DNA of 64,000 nt from Cecembia lonarensis LW9 (GTDB lineage: Bacteria; Bacteroidota; Bacteroidia; Cytophagales; Cyclobacteriaceae). Under the pieces are notes generated by a model, which saw only the letters and a list, made by a program, of their open reading frames with translations, searched no databases and was not told where the DNA came from. Shown piece by piece: positions 34,696 through 42,657 of the stretch; position 1 is the first letter of the stretch; each line of letters opens with the position of its first letter. The stretch covers positions 1 to 64,000 of the forward strand of contig NZ_AMGM01000004.1 in NCBI RefSeq assembly GCF_000298295.1, written 5' to 3'. The position numbers and the translations under genes were made by a program.

Positions 34696-36162
34696 ATGTC
34701 CCAAAATAATACGGCATTTATTGGAAGGATCTTAGGACCGTTTTTATTCCTTTTTATTTTGTTTTTTGTAGAACCCAAAAATATGTCTCAGGAAGCATTG
34801 GCCATGTTGGCAGTGACGGCTTGGATTGCCACTTGGTGGATTACAGAAGCCATTCCCATTGCTGCGACAGCCTTATTGCCCTTAGTTTTACTTCCTACAT
34901 TGGGTGCCTTACCCATAAGCAATACAGCTTCATCCTATTCTCATCCTATGGTCTTGTTATATATGGGTGGTTTTATGATTGCCATGTGTATAGAAAAGTG
35001 GAACCTGCATAAAAGGATAGCTTTAAAAACCATATCCTTTATCGGTACAAACATCCAGCAGATTATATTAGGGTTTATGATAGCCACAGCTTTTTTATCC
35101 ATGTGGATTTCCAATACGGCCACATCTCTAATGATGCTACCGATAGCCATAGCAGTAGTTACGCAATTGTCCCCTGCTGGTGTATTGAAAGAACAATCCC
35201 CAAATAAAATTGGAAAGGCCTTAATGTTAGGTATAGCCTATTCAGCTTCCATTGGAGGTGTCGCCACCTTGATTGGTACACCTACCAATATTATTCTTGC
35301 AGGAGTTGTGAAAGAACTGTATGGATTTGAAATCAGCTTTTCTCAATGGATGCTTTTTGGATTGCCCATTTCCGTGATTCTTCTTTTCCTTTGTTGGCAG
35401 TACCTGGTCCGTATCGCCTACCCTTTTGAAAAGTCATTTTCTGTGGTAGGTGGTAAAGAAGAAATTGAAAAACAACTGATGCTCCTTGGCACAATGTCAA
35501 AAGAAGAAAAAAGGGTATCTTGGGTATTTGGCTTGGTGAGTCTTGCATGGATCAGCAGGACCTTTTTATTACAGGAATTGATACCTGCCTTGGATGATAC
35601 CATAATCGCCATAGCGGGCGTGGTGTTATTGTTTGTCATCCCCTCCTCCGACCCTAAAACTAAGTTATTAGACTGGAAAACAGCTGAAAAAATACCATGG
35701 GGAATTTTATTGCTTTTTGGCGGTGGTCTTTCATTAGCAGAAGGCTTCAAAGTGACAGGACTGGCAGCATGGATAGGCAATCAGTTTGTTTTCCTGGATT
35801 TTATTGCCTTTGGACTCTTCCTTTTGATCATCATTGCTGCTGTTAATTTTTTAACAGAAATCACTTCCAATGTGGCTACAGCCTCCATGATATTACCCAT
35901 ATTATCCGCTGTTTCTTTCTCTATGGGTGTGCACCCTTTTGGCTTAATGGTAGGCGCCACCTTGGCCGCCAGTTGTGCTTTTATGCTCCCTGTGGCTACT
36001 CCTCCCAATGCAGTGGTTTTTGGCTCAGGATACCTTAGCATACCGGATATGTTTCGGGCAGGCCTTTGGATGAATATCCTATCTATATTAATCATTACTT
36101 TGTTTACTTATTTTGTTCTTCCTTTTCTTTGGGGATTGGATTTGGGGACCTATCCCTTTTGA
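34696..36162 (+). CDS. DASS-family (SLC13/NadC) sodium:anion symporter
   Basis: A 488-residue inner-membrane carrier with about eleven hydrophobic segments. Two copies of the DASS Ser-Asn-Thr-type substrate and sodium motifs appear: WISNTATSLMMLP with GVATLIGTPTNI in the first half, and LTEITSNVATASMILP with ATPPNAVVFGS in the second. Members import di- and tricarboxylates (succinate, citrate) or sulfate with sodium. Substrate is not resolvable from sequence. It stands alone, divergent from the beta-glucan operon, and has no clear link to it. Confidence 0.9.
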   Translation: MSQNNTAFIGRILGPFLFLFILFFVEPKNMSQEALAMLAVTAWIATWWITEAIPIAATALLPLVLLPTLGALPISNTASSYSHPMVLLYMGGFMIAMCIEKWNLHKRIALKTISFIGTNIQQIILGFMIATAFLSMWISNTATSLMMLPIAIAVVTQLSPAGVLKEQSPNKIGKALMLGIAYSASIGGVATLIGTPTNIILAGVVKELYGFEISFSQWMLFGLPISVILLFLCWQYLVRIAYPFEKSFSVVGGKEEIEKQLMLLGTMSKEEKRVSWVFGLVSLAWISRTFLLQELIPALDDTIIAIAGVVLLFVIPSSDPKTKLLDWKTAEKIPWGILLLFGGGLSLAEGFKVTGLAAWIGNQFVFLDFIAFGLFLLIIIAAVNFLTEITSNVATASMILPILSAVSFSMGVHPFGLMVGATLAASCAFMLPVATPPNAVVFGSGYLSIPDMFRAGLWMNILSILIITLFTYFVLPFLWGLDLGTYPF

Positions 36163-36281
36163 ATTTGAGCTGAAAAGGTATTTTAAGACTTTCCGTCACA
36201 TCATCGGACCAATTCGTCACATTTTTTTGATAGCATGCAAGCACTTGATTAACCTTGTGTAAGCTTACAGCAGCATAACCG

Positions 36282-36422
36282 ATGAAAAAGAATAAGCATT
36301 ACCTTTTCCTGATAGTCTTGGGGCTTATCTATAACTTATATGTGATAGCCCAACATGACAACAGAAAGAAATATAGCAAAAAAATTGAATTGGATTTTAT
36401 TGAAGTATCAGTTAATAAATAA
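36282..36422 (+). CDS. 46-residue exported peptide upstream of a LytS/LytTR system
   Basis: A short ORF that starts MKKNKHYLFLIVLGLI and ends SVNK. The first 24 residues form a complete signal peptide (basic start, hydrophobic core, YVIAQ cleavage site), leaving a mature peptide of about 22 residues rich in Lys and acidic residues. It starts 30 bases before the histidine kinase gene on the same strand would allow (stop at 36422, kinase ATG at 36452). Function is unknown; a structural or signalling role tied to the kinase is only suggested by position. It could also be a chance ORF, but the well-formed signal peptide argues against that. Confidence 0.5.
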   Translation: MKKNKHYLFLIVLGLIYNLYVIAQHDNRKKYSKKIELDFIEVSVNK

Positions 36423-36451
36423 GTACACATATAACTAATAATCATTATTTT

Positions 36452-37867
36452 ATGAAAGAAAATAGGCTTCCTTTTCAACAAATTGAATGGTGGGTAGTAG
36501 CCCTGGTTTTTTTGTCAATCATCCTCAGCAATATCCTTTCTGCGAATCCATTTTATTCCAATTATCAGGATGATTACATGGGTAAGTATTTTGCTAAACT
36601 CTTTATACCTATCATTCTGATTACCACTTTCTATCTGGTACATATGAAGTTGATCCCAGGGTATTTTGAAGAAAGAGTAAAGTGGAAATATGGTTCCTTA
36701 CTATTCTTGGTAGCTTTCTTTTCCTTTGTGTTGACGGGTGCCTTTTCGGTATCAAATGATATCACCAAGGATTTCTTTATGCCTTTCTATTTCAATACCA
36801 TTGCCATATACATAGGTTATTTGATATTCGTTTACATCATGGGACAGATTTTGGCTCCTCCTCGATTGGAAAACTATAAACCTTACAATATTGTCAGGTT
36901 ATCCGCTATTTACCTATTTGTATTTTTATTCCTGTTTCAGTTTCAGGGCCTTGGTTCAGAACCGATCGCAGTCCTTTTTGCCATTATCATTCCCAGTCTG
37001 ATCCTGATATTTTTTTACAATTTCTTTCTGATCTATAAAAACAAAAAAGCAGGCAATGTCAGCACTGCTAATCTATACCTCCTGCTATTGGCGGTGAGTA
37101 TTTTGCTTATATTTTCCTTGATTGGTATTTCCAATGTGAACTTCCCTCCTTTTTTCTTCCTTGGTCTGGCCATTTCAGTACTGGTAGTGGCGGTTTTGAT
37201 TCCCATTTCCAACTTATTCATTGAAAAATATGATATTTTCCAAAGTGAAATCAGGCAGTTGACCAGCACCGTGGATCAAAGCAAGGCCAATTTGGACTTT
37301 CTTAGGTCTCAGATAAATCCTCATTTTCTATTTAATATTTTGAATACCCTTTATGGCTCCGCTTTGCAGGAAAAGGCTGAAAAAACTGCTGAAAGTATCC
37401 AGAAACTGGGAGACATGATGCGCTTTATGCTGCATGAAAATCACCGGGAAAGCATTCCATTACAGCATGAAAAAGAATACCTGACGAATTATGTGGCCCT
37501 GCAGGAATTAAGACTAAATGACCATGAATACATTGATATTCATTTCAGTCGATCAGAAAGTCCATGCAATGGGCAGATTTCGCCTATGCTGCTGATCCCC
37601 TTCGTCGAAAATGCTTTTAAACATGGCGTCAGTCTGCAAAAGAAATCATGGATAAAGATCAATCTCAGGTGTTTGGAAGGATCTGTTCATTTGGATGTCA
37701 ATAACAGTATTCACAGAGGTACGGCTGAAGATCCGGAAAAAAAGTCCTCTGGGATTGGACTTTTAAATGTGAAGCAAAGATTGCAACTGCTATACCCTGG
37801 CAAGCATGAGCTCATTATCAGGGAAAATGATGAAGAGTATTTTGTACATTTGAGTATCAAGCTTTGA
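36452..37867 (+). CDS. LytS-type membrane sensor histidine kinase
   Basis: A 471-residue kinase of the LytS/YehU (His_kinase, PF06580) type. The N-terminal 240 residues contain about seven hydrophobic segments and no recognised ligand domain. The phosphoacceptor His291 lies in SQINPHFLFN, followed by the ATPase half with LIPFVENAFKHG (N box) and SGIGLLNVKQRL (G box). It autophosphorylates and passes phosphate to the LytTR regulator encoded next. The gap to that gene is about 80 bases. The stimulus is unknown; a small exported peptide is encoded just upstream. Confidence 0.9.
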   Translation: MKENRLPFQQIEWWVVALVFLSIILSNILSANPFYSNYQDDYMGKYFAKLFIPIILITTFYLVHMKLIPGYFEERVKWKYGSLLFLVAFFSFVLTGAFSVSNDITKDFFMPFYFNTIAIYIGYLIFVYIMGQILAPPRLENYKPYNIVRLSAIYLFVFLFLFQFQGLGSEPIAVLFAIIIPSLILIFFYNFFLIYKNKKAGNVSTANLYLLLLAVSILLIFSLIGISNVNFPPFFFLGLAISVLVVAVLIPISNLFIEKYDIFQSEIRQLTSTVDQSKANLDFLRSQINPHFLFNILNTLYGSALQEKAEKTAESIQKLGDMMRFMLHENHRESIPLQHEKEYLTNYVALQELRLNDHEYIDIHFSRSESPCNGQISPMLLIPFVENAFKHGVSLQKKSWIKINLRCLEGSVHLDVNNSIHRGTAEDPEKKSSGIGLLNVKQRLQLLYPGKHELIIRENDEEYFVHLSIKL

Positions 37868-37950
37868 TGAATATGACCATATTTCTATCCTATTTCAATT
37901 ATATTTCGACCTTATTTTAATATTTCAGCAACTAACCCAAACAGTCAATA

Positions 37951-38622
37951 ATGCTCACTGCAATGGCCATCGATGATGAAAGTATGGCTTTGGAGGTAGT
38001 CAAATCCCATGCCTCCAAAGTCCCTTTTTTATCATTAAAAGCTGTTTTCACCAATCCCATCAAAGGTTTGGAATACTTACAGCAAAACCCAGTGGATGTT
38101 TTGTTTTTGGACATTAAAATGCCGGATATTTCAGGCTTGGAAATTGCAGGTCTGATTCCTAAAGACACCATGGTGATTTTTACTACCGCTTATTCTGAGC
38201 ATGCGGTAAAAAGTTTTGAATTGGACGCTTTGGATTATCTACTGAAACCCTTTAGCCTTTCCAGGTTTTTGAAAGCATGTCAAAAGGCCAAAGACCTGAA
38301 ATCCTTAAAAAACGGCAACAAGGACAGCATTTTTATCAAATCGGGTGCAGATCAGATCAGGATCAATTTGGAGGATTTACTCTATTGCGAAGCCAGTGGA
38401 AACTATGTGACTTTTCAAATTTCAGGGGACAAAATACTCAGTAGGATGACTTTCTCTGAATTGGAGCAACTTCTTCCCTCCTCTTTCATCAAAACACACC
38501 GTTCTTTTATCATCAACAGTACAAAGGTGACAAAAATTGAAAAACACCAAGTGGAACTGGGCCATGCAAAAGTACCAATTAGCAATACCTATTATGATTC
38601 ACTTTTAGAAAAATTAAAATAA
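37951..38622 (+). CDS. LytTR-family response regulator
   Basis: A 223-residue two-domain regulator. The receiver domain has the acidic pair Asp8-Asp9 and phosphoacceptor Asp54 in LFLDIKMPD, with Thr and Lys in the usual places (FTTAYS, LLKPF). The C-terminal LytTR DNA-binding domain contains YCEASGNYV and THRSFIINS, both family signatures. The start may be 37951 or the in-frame ATG four codons later. It is the partner of the upstream LytS-type kinase. Targets are not identifiable from the window. It converges with arfB with no gap. Confidence 0.92.
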   Translation: MLTAMAIDDESMALEVVKSHASKVPFLSLKAVFTNPIKGLEYLQQNPVDVLFLDIKMPDISGLEIAGLIPKDTMVIFTTAYSEHAVKSFELDALDYLLKPFSLSRFLKACQKAKDLKSLKNGNKDSIFIKSGADQIRINLEDLLYCEASGNYVTFQISGDKILSRMTFSELEQLLPSSFIKTHRSFIINSTKVTKIEKHQVELGHAKVPISNTYYDSLLEKLK

Positions 38623-39039
38623 TTACCAATCCCCTCTCCTCTCCTTTTTCTTTTGGGCATGGGCTTTTTTGTCTTTGATCCTTTGCTCTATGGCTGCTTT
38701 TCCGGGTTTGGTCGCTTTTCTGATCTTCTTTTTTTGAAAAGCTTTTCTCAAAAGATCATAGAACTTGTTGATTGCGATTTCCTTATTCTGTATCTGACTT
38801 CGCTTTTCCTGAGAATGAATGATCAGATTTCCGGCAGTATCCAATTTGTTCGCCAACTTATCCAGCAAAATGGATTTCTCTCCTTCGTCCAGAACCAAAG
38901 AATTGGGAACATTAAAGATCAATGTAATCCGGGTATTGGTTTTGTTGACATGCTGCCCACCTGGACCTGAGCTCCTGCTGGCCTTGAATTCCAATTCAGG
39001 CAACAATACCCCTTCTTTAATCTTCCTTTCAATTCCCAT
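38623..39039 (-). CDS. arfB: Peptidyl-tRNA hydrolase ArfB (YaeJ)
   Basis: A 138-residue ribosome-rescue factor that hydrolyses peptidyl-tRNA on stalled ribosomes. The catalytic GGQ (residues 27-29) sits in SSGPGGQHVNKTNTR, and the C-terminal tail is strongly basic (AHAQKKKERRGDW), which in ArfB inserts into the empty mRNA channel. The ATG at 39039 matches the family length of about 140; the longer frame upstream overlaps mlaD. The gene overlaps the mlaD-like 3' end by 11 bases, so it is the last gene of the lipid-transport operon. Together with the VLRF1 protein it gives the window two release-type rescue factors. Confidence 0.92.
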   Translation of the reverse strand: MGIERKIKEGVLLPELEFKASRSSGPGGQHVNKTNTRITLIFNVPNSLVLDEGEKSILLDKLANKLDTAGNLIIHSQEKRSQIQNKEIAINKFYDLLRKAFQKKKIRKATKPGKAAIEQRIKDKKAHAQKKKERRGDW

Positions 39040-40039
39040 TTTTAGTAGCCTCTTGTTGCCTTTGTTCCTGTTCTCTTTGTTCTTCCCTTTCCAATCTTCT
39101 GAAATACCTTCTAAATAGGAAATTGCTGCGCATGGCCTCCATGTTTTCAGAAAAAGCCGCCGTACCTTCTTCAATATTCAACATACTGTTTAAGACCGCT
39201 TCTTTTAAAGCAGGATCTTCTAGCACTAACTTGGCAGTACCCTCACTGTTTTCAATATCAGTCAAAATGGACTTCACTTGCTCCATGATATCTTTGGTCT
39301 GCTCGCTTACCTCTAAGAGGTGTTCTATAGAATGGGCAAAATTTCCCGCCATCAATGTATCGGTGAAAACCTGTCGTACCAAACCCTCGCCTTTTTCCAG
39401 GGTTCGGATCATGCGGGTTCCTGCCTGCGCCATCTCTGAGGCGTTGTTTCCGGCATCACGAATTTCTTCCACTGCCGCTTTGATTTCAGCGGTCAACAAA
39501 GTGTCTGAAAGCAAGCTCCATAATGCCTGGCTTTCATTAAGTTTCTGGGACACGTTGGATAAGTTATAAAAGGTTTTTTCCAGATAGTCCCCAGTGCTTT
39601 CCAAGGTTCTTAACATTTCCTCTGTATCCAGACCAACCTGTGCAAATAGTGTATCTCCCTCCGAAATCATGGGGGCATATCCTCCCTGCGGAAGTATTTG
39701 TAATATTTTATTTCCCATCAATCCATCGGTATTGATAGAAGTTAGGGCATTTTTTTTAATGAACTCTTTCATCCTTCTTTGTACTGCCATGGTGATAAAA
39801 ATGGAGGAGTCATTTTCCATACTAATGGAACGGACTGTACCAATATTCATCCCCTTGTAGCGTACGTTATTTCCCGGGACCAGACCACTGACATTGTCTA
39901 CCACGGCTGTGATGGTCACAGAGGTTCCAAATAAGTTTTTGTTTCTACCAATCATATAGAGTGTCAAAACAAGAAATAATAAACCGGCAATGACCAATAA
40001 GCCCAGTTTACTGTTGTCAATTACTTTTTTAGTCTTCAT
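39029..40039 (-). CDS. mlaD: MlaD-like MCE-domain lipid-transport protein
   Basis: A 336-residue protein with one N-terminal membrane helix (about 12-30) and an MCE domain (about 38-115, with VSGLVPGNNVRYKGMNIG). The remaining 200 residues form long amphipathic helices, longer than E. coli MlaD (183 residues), as usual in Bacteroidota, and perhaps long enough to form a coiled tunnel. It should bind phospholipid in the periplasm. It follows the MlaF-like ATPase gene by two bases. The symbol is used by homology; the direction of lipid transport is unknown. Confidence 0.85.
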   Translation of the reverse strand: MKTKKVIDNSKLGLLVIAGLLFLVLTLYMIGRNKNLFGTSVTITAVVDNVSGLVPGNNVRYKGMNIGTVRSISMENDSSIFITMAVQRRMKEFIKKNALTSINTDGLMGNKILQILPQGGYAPMISEGDTLFAQVGLDTEEMLRTLESTGDYLEKTFYNLSNVSQKLNESQALWSLLSDTLLTAEIKAAVEEIRDAGNNASEMAQAGTRMIRTLEKGEGLVRQVFTDTLMAGNFAHSIEHLLEVSEQTKDIMEQVKSILTDIENSEGTAKLVLEDPALKEAVLNSMLNIEEGTAAFSENMEAMRSNFLFRRYFRRLEREEQREQEQRQQEATKNGN

Positions 40040-40041
40040 TT

Positions 40042-40782
40042 CTATTCGAAAAACTCTTTAATTTTAGAATCAGTAGCAGCCTCTAACTCATGGAAAGTTC
40101 CTGAGGCATAGTTCTTTCCATTTATTAACATGATCATTCTATTAGCAATCATTTTGATGCAATTCAGATCATGCGAAATCACAATGGACGTAGCATTGTA
40201 TTTTTTTTGAACATCTATCATCAGCTGGGAAATTTCTCTCCCGGTAATCGGGTCCAGACCGGTAGTCGGCTCATCATACAAGATTACTTTGGGTCTTAAT
40301 ATCAATGTTCTGGCCAAGGCAATCCTTTTTCTCATGCCTCCTGAAAGCTCTGCAGGCATCATATTGATGGTATGGGCCAATCCAACATCTTCCAAAGCCT
40401 CTAAAATGGCAGCATCCGCCATTTTTTCCCTATCTTCCTTGCTCCAATGTCTTCTTAAAGGAAAAAGCAGGTTTTCCTTTACTGTCATAGAATCATATAA
40501 GGCATTGCTTTGGAAAAGAAAGCCGATATCCGCCCGTAATCTATTCAGTTCGTCTTCACCCAGGGCATCAATATCCTTTCCCAAAACTGTAATACTGCCG
40601 GAATCTGTTTCAATCAACTTAATGATACACTTGATCAGGACAGATTTTCCAGAGCCTGATTTCCCAAGAATCACCAAATTTTCTCCCGCTTCTACCTTCA
40701 TGGAGAAATCCCTTAATACGTGGTTGTCACCAAAAGACTTATTCACGTTCTCTACTGTTACTACCGGAGTTCTCTTTTCCAT
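40042..40782 (-). CDS. mlaF: MlaF-like ABC transporter ATP-binding protein
   Basis: A 246-residue ABC ATPase. Walker A is GKSGSGKSVL, the signature is LSGGMRKR and Walker B is VILYDEPTTGLD. The GMRKR variant is typical of the MlaF/Mkl family that powers MCE-type lipid transporters. It drives phospholipid movement through the MlaE permease. It is the middle gene of an operon with two-base gaps on both sides. Confidence 0.92.
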   Translation of the reverse strand: MEKRTPVVTVENVNKSFGDNHVLRDFSMKVEAGENLVILGKSGSGKSVLIKCIIKLIETDSGSITVLGKDIDALGEDELNRLRADIGFLFQSNALYDSMTVKENLLFPLRRHWSKEDREKMADAAILEALEDVGLAHTINMMPAELSGGMRKRIALARTLILRPKVILYDEPTTGLDPITGREISQLMIDVQKKYNATSIVISHDLNCIKMIANRMIMLINGKNYASGTFHELEAATDSKIKEFFE

Positions 40783-40784
40783 AA

Positions 40785-41657
40785 TCAGGTCAATCCTAAT
40801 ATATCTGTTACTTGAACAACCAGCAAGTCTATAATAAATACCAATAAGGAAGCCACAATTACAGCGGTGGTCGCAGACCTTCCTACCCCTTCTGTCCCTT
40901 TCTTAGAGTAAAATCCCTTGTAACAACCTACAATGCCAATGGCAAATCCAAAGAAGAAAGTTTTGATAAGAGAAGGCACGACATCCCCAAAGCTGAGTGA
41001 ATCAAAAACCTGAAACCAGTACAAACTCCAGCTTACATCCCCTCTTAAATTTGCTCCCAGATAACCTCCATACAGGGAAACTGCATTGGCGACACTCGCA
41101 AGCACTGGTACCATAATGGTAGTGGCCAATACCCTCGTCACAATCAAATATTTAAATGGGTTGGTCCCAGAAACCTCCATGGCATCTATTTGCTCCGTCA
41201 CCCGCATAGATCCCAATTCCGCCCCCATTCCCGATCCGATCTTTCCGGCACAAATCAAAGCTGTGATAACAGGAGAAATTTCTCTTACCAATGAAACCGC
41301 CACCATAGCTGGCAGCATGGCTTCGGCACCAAACTCAACCAAGGTGGGCCTGGACTGAATGGTCAAGACCAGTCCCATGATAAAAGCCGTAATCCCTACC
41401 AAGGTCAGTGTTTTATAACCTACCCAAAAGCATTGATTGATAAACTCCTCCCACTCTTGCTTGGGTTTGATTACTTCCCTGAAAAACCTGGCAGAAAATC
41501 GGCTTATATCTCCAATTTCATTCAGGAAATCACTTTTGATATTTAAGATTTTGAACACTTTAGCTTTTATTTTACTCAAATTAGACCAATTAACATAAGA
41601 ATAATACAAACCAATATCAATCAAAAAGATGATAAAAATCAGTTTTAGCCTTACCAT
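40785..41657 (-). CDS. mlaE: MlaE-like ABC transporter permease
   Basis: A permease of the MlaE/YrbE family in the inner membrane, about 290 residues. Core motifs are SLVREISPVITALICAGKIG and ELGSMRVTEQIDAMEVSG, followed by four to five hydrophobic segments. The N-terminal 40 residues are an extra hydrophobic and basic stretch relative to E. coli MlaE; no closer ATG exists, so the real start may be a TTG about 30 codons later. As placed, the start overlaps the small lipoprotein gene upstream by seven bases. It forms the export channel with the MlaF-like ATPase. Confidence 0.85.
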   Translation of the reverse strand: MVRLKLIFIIFLIDIGLYYSYVNWSNLSKIKAKVFKILNIKSDFLNEIGDISRFSARFFREVIKPKQEWEEFINQCFWVGYKTLTLVGITAFIMGLVLTIQSRPTLVEFGAEAMLPAMVAVSLVREISPVITALICAGKIGSGMGAELGSMRVTEQIDAMEVSGTNPFKYLIVTRVLATTIMVPVLASVANAVSLYGGYLGANLRGDVSWSLYWFQVFDSLSFGDVVPSLIKTFFFGFAIGIVGCYKGFYSKKGTEGVGRSATTAVIVASLLVFIIDLLVVQVTDILGLT

Positions 41658-42031
41658 TCTACTACACATCTAAAGCCAACTGTTTCATTTCTTTCAAAAC
41701 CAGGCGTAACCCGTAGCAACATTTGCCTGTAGTGGGTTGTTTCCCTTGGACCGCCCTGTGCGTACCACCCATCTTCTAGGGTCGGATATAGGGGTGTAAA
41801 ATCAAAAGAAATGAAGTTATTGTGATTTTCCCTCAATACCCTTAATGTTCGACCAAAAAATCTGTAATCCTCCTCTACCCATTCGGGGCTTCCGGGACGG
41901 AAAATATTGAGTGCAGCGGCATAGGTGGTATAGATGGGTGCCTCACTGCCCCAAGATTTTGTTTGAACAAGATCTTTTTTACCACAGCCGATCAGACTAA
42001 TGTAAAAGACCAGGAAGTAGCTTAACTTCAT
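41651..42031 (-). CDS. Small lipoprotein with an FGE/SUMF1-like C-terminal end
   Basis: A 126-residue protein starting at 42031, with a lipoprotein signal (FYISLIGC, cysteine at about residue 16). The final 35 residues (RQMLLRVTPGFERNETVGFR CV-type end) look like the C-terminus of formylglycine-generating-enzyme/GldK-like domains, which end in GFRC. The rest of that 200-residue domain is missing, so this is either a truncated relative or a coincidence. It lies directly upstream of the mla-like operon on the same strand and overlaps its first gene. Function is unknown. Confidence 0.55.
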   Translation of the reverse strand: MKLSYFLVFYISLIGCGKKDLVQTKSWGSEAPIYTTYAAALNIFRPGSPEWVEEDYRFFGRTLRVLRENHNNFISFDFTPLYPTLEDGWYAQGGPRETTHYRQMLLRVTPGFERNETVGFRCVVEW

Positions 42032-42153
42032 GTGCTGTTTTGGGTTTTCGCTTCTAAAAAAGTAAAGCAAAAGAACATAAAAACCAATGGTGAAAAAAGA
42101 CAGACAAAGATTTCAGGAATTGATTAGTTTCGGGAAGCAAATTAGGAAGCAAA

Positions 42154-42657
42154 ATGATCCGTATTACCCAAGCCAATCTTTCAGAATTACAAAAAGTAAG
42201 GGAAATAGCCCTAAAAACATGGCCCCAGACTTTTGCCAATATCCTGACACAAGAGCAGATCGATTACATGTTGGAATGGATGTATCAGCTTGAGGCCCTT
42301 GAGCAACAGGTTCTCGAAAAAGGACATGTATTTTTGCTTGCTAATGAAGGTGAAAAAAGCCTGGGTTTTTGCGCGTATGAACTTCATGCCAAAGATTCTT
42401 CAAAAACCAAAATTCATAAGATTTATATCCTGCCCGAGACACAGGGCAAGGGAGTGGGTAAAAAACTTATTCAGGAAGTTGCCCAAACCGCCCAAAAAAA
42501 CGGAGATACCCACTTGTTTTTGAACGTGAACAAATACAACCAAACCGCTATTGACTTCTATTCAAAAATAGGTTTCTATGAAGATTTCCGAGAGGTCATA
42601 GACATAGGCAATGGATTTGTGATGGATGATGTGGTGATGGAAATGAAAATTACCTAA
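42154..42657 (+). CDS. GNAT-family N-acetyltransferase
   Basis: A 167-residue acetyltransferase of the GNAT fold. The acetyl-CoA binding loop is YILPETQGKGVGKKLI (Q/RxxGxG/A), followed by the beta-5 LFLNVNKYNQTAIDFYSKIGF segment typical of RimI-like members. Likely targets are small amines or protein N-termini, which cannot be told from sequence. The stop overlaps the stop of the convergent S9 peptidase by four bases. A near-match promoter (TAGTTTCG) lies upstream. Confidence 0.87.
   Translation: MIRITQANLSELQKVREIALKTWPQTFANILTQEQIDYMLEWMYQLEALEQQVLEKGHVFLLANEGEKSLGFCAYELHAKDSSKTKIHKIYILPETQGKGVGKKLIQEVAQTAQKNGDTHLFLNVNKYNQTAIDFYSKIGFYEDFREVIDIGNGFVMDDVVMEMKIT

Noticed and set aside
24395-36162. 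DASS symporter as part of the beta-glucan operon
   Set aside because: It is divergent, transports organic or inorganic anions and is separated by 477 bases; no functional tie to glucan use is visible.
39123-39569. 148-codon open frame antisense to the mlaD-like gene
   Set aside because: It is the mirror of a well-supported gene, has no promoter or family signature and its composition (Ser/Lys/Ala repeats) reflects antisense reading of helical sequence.
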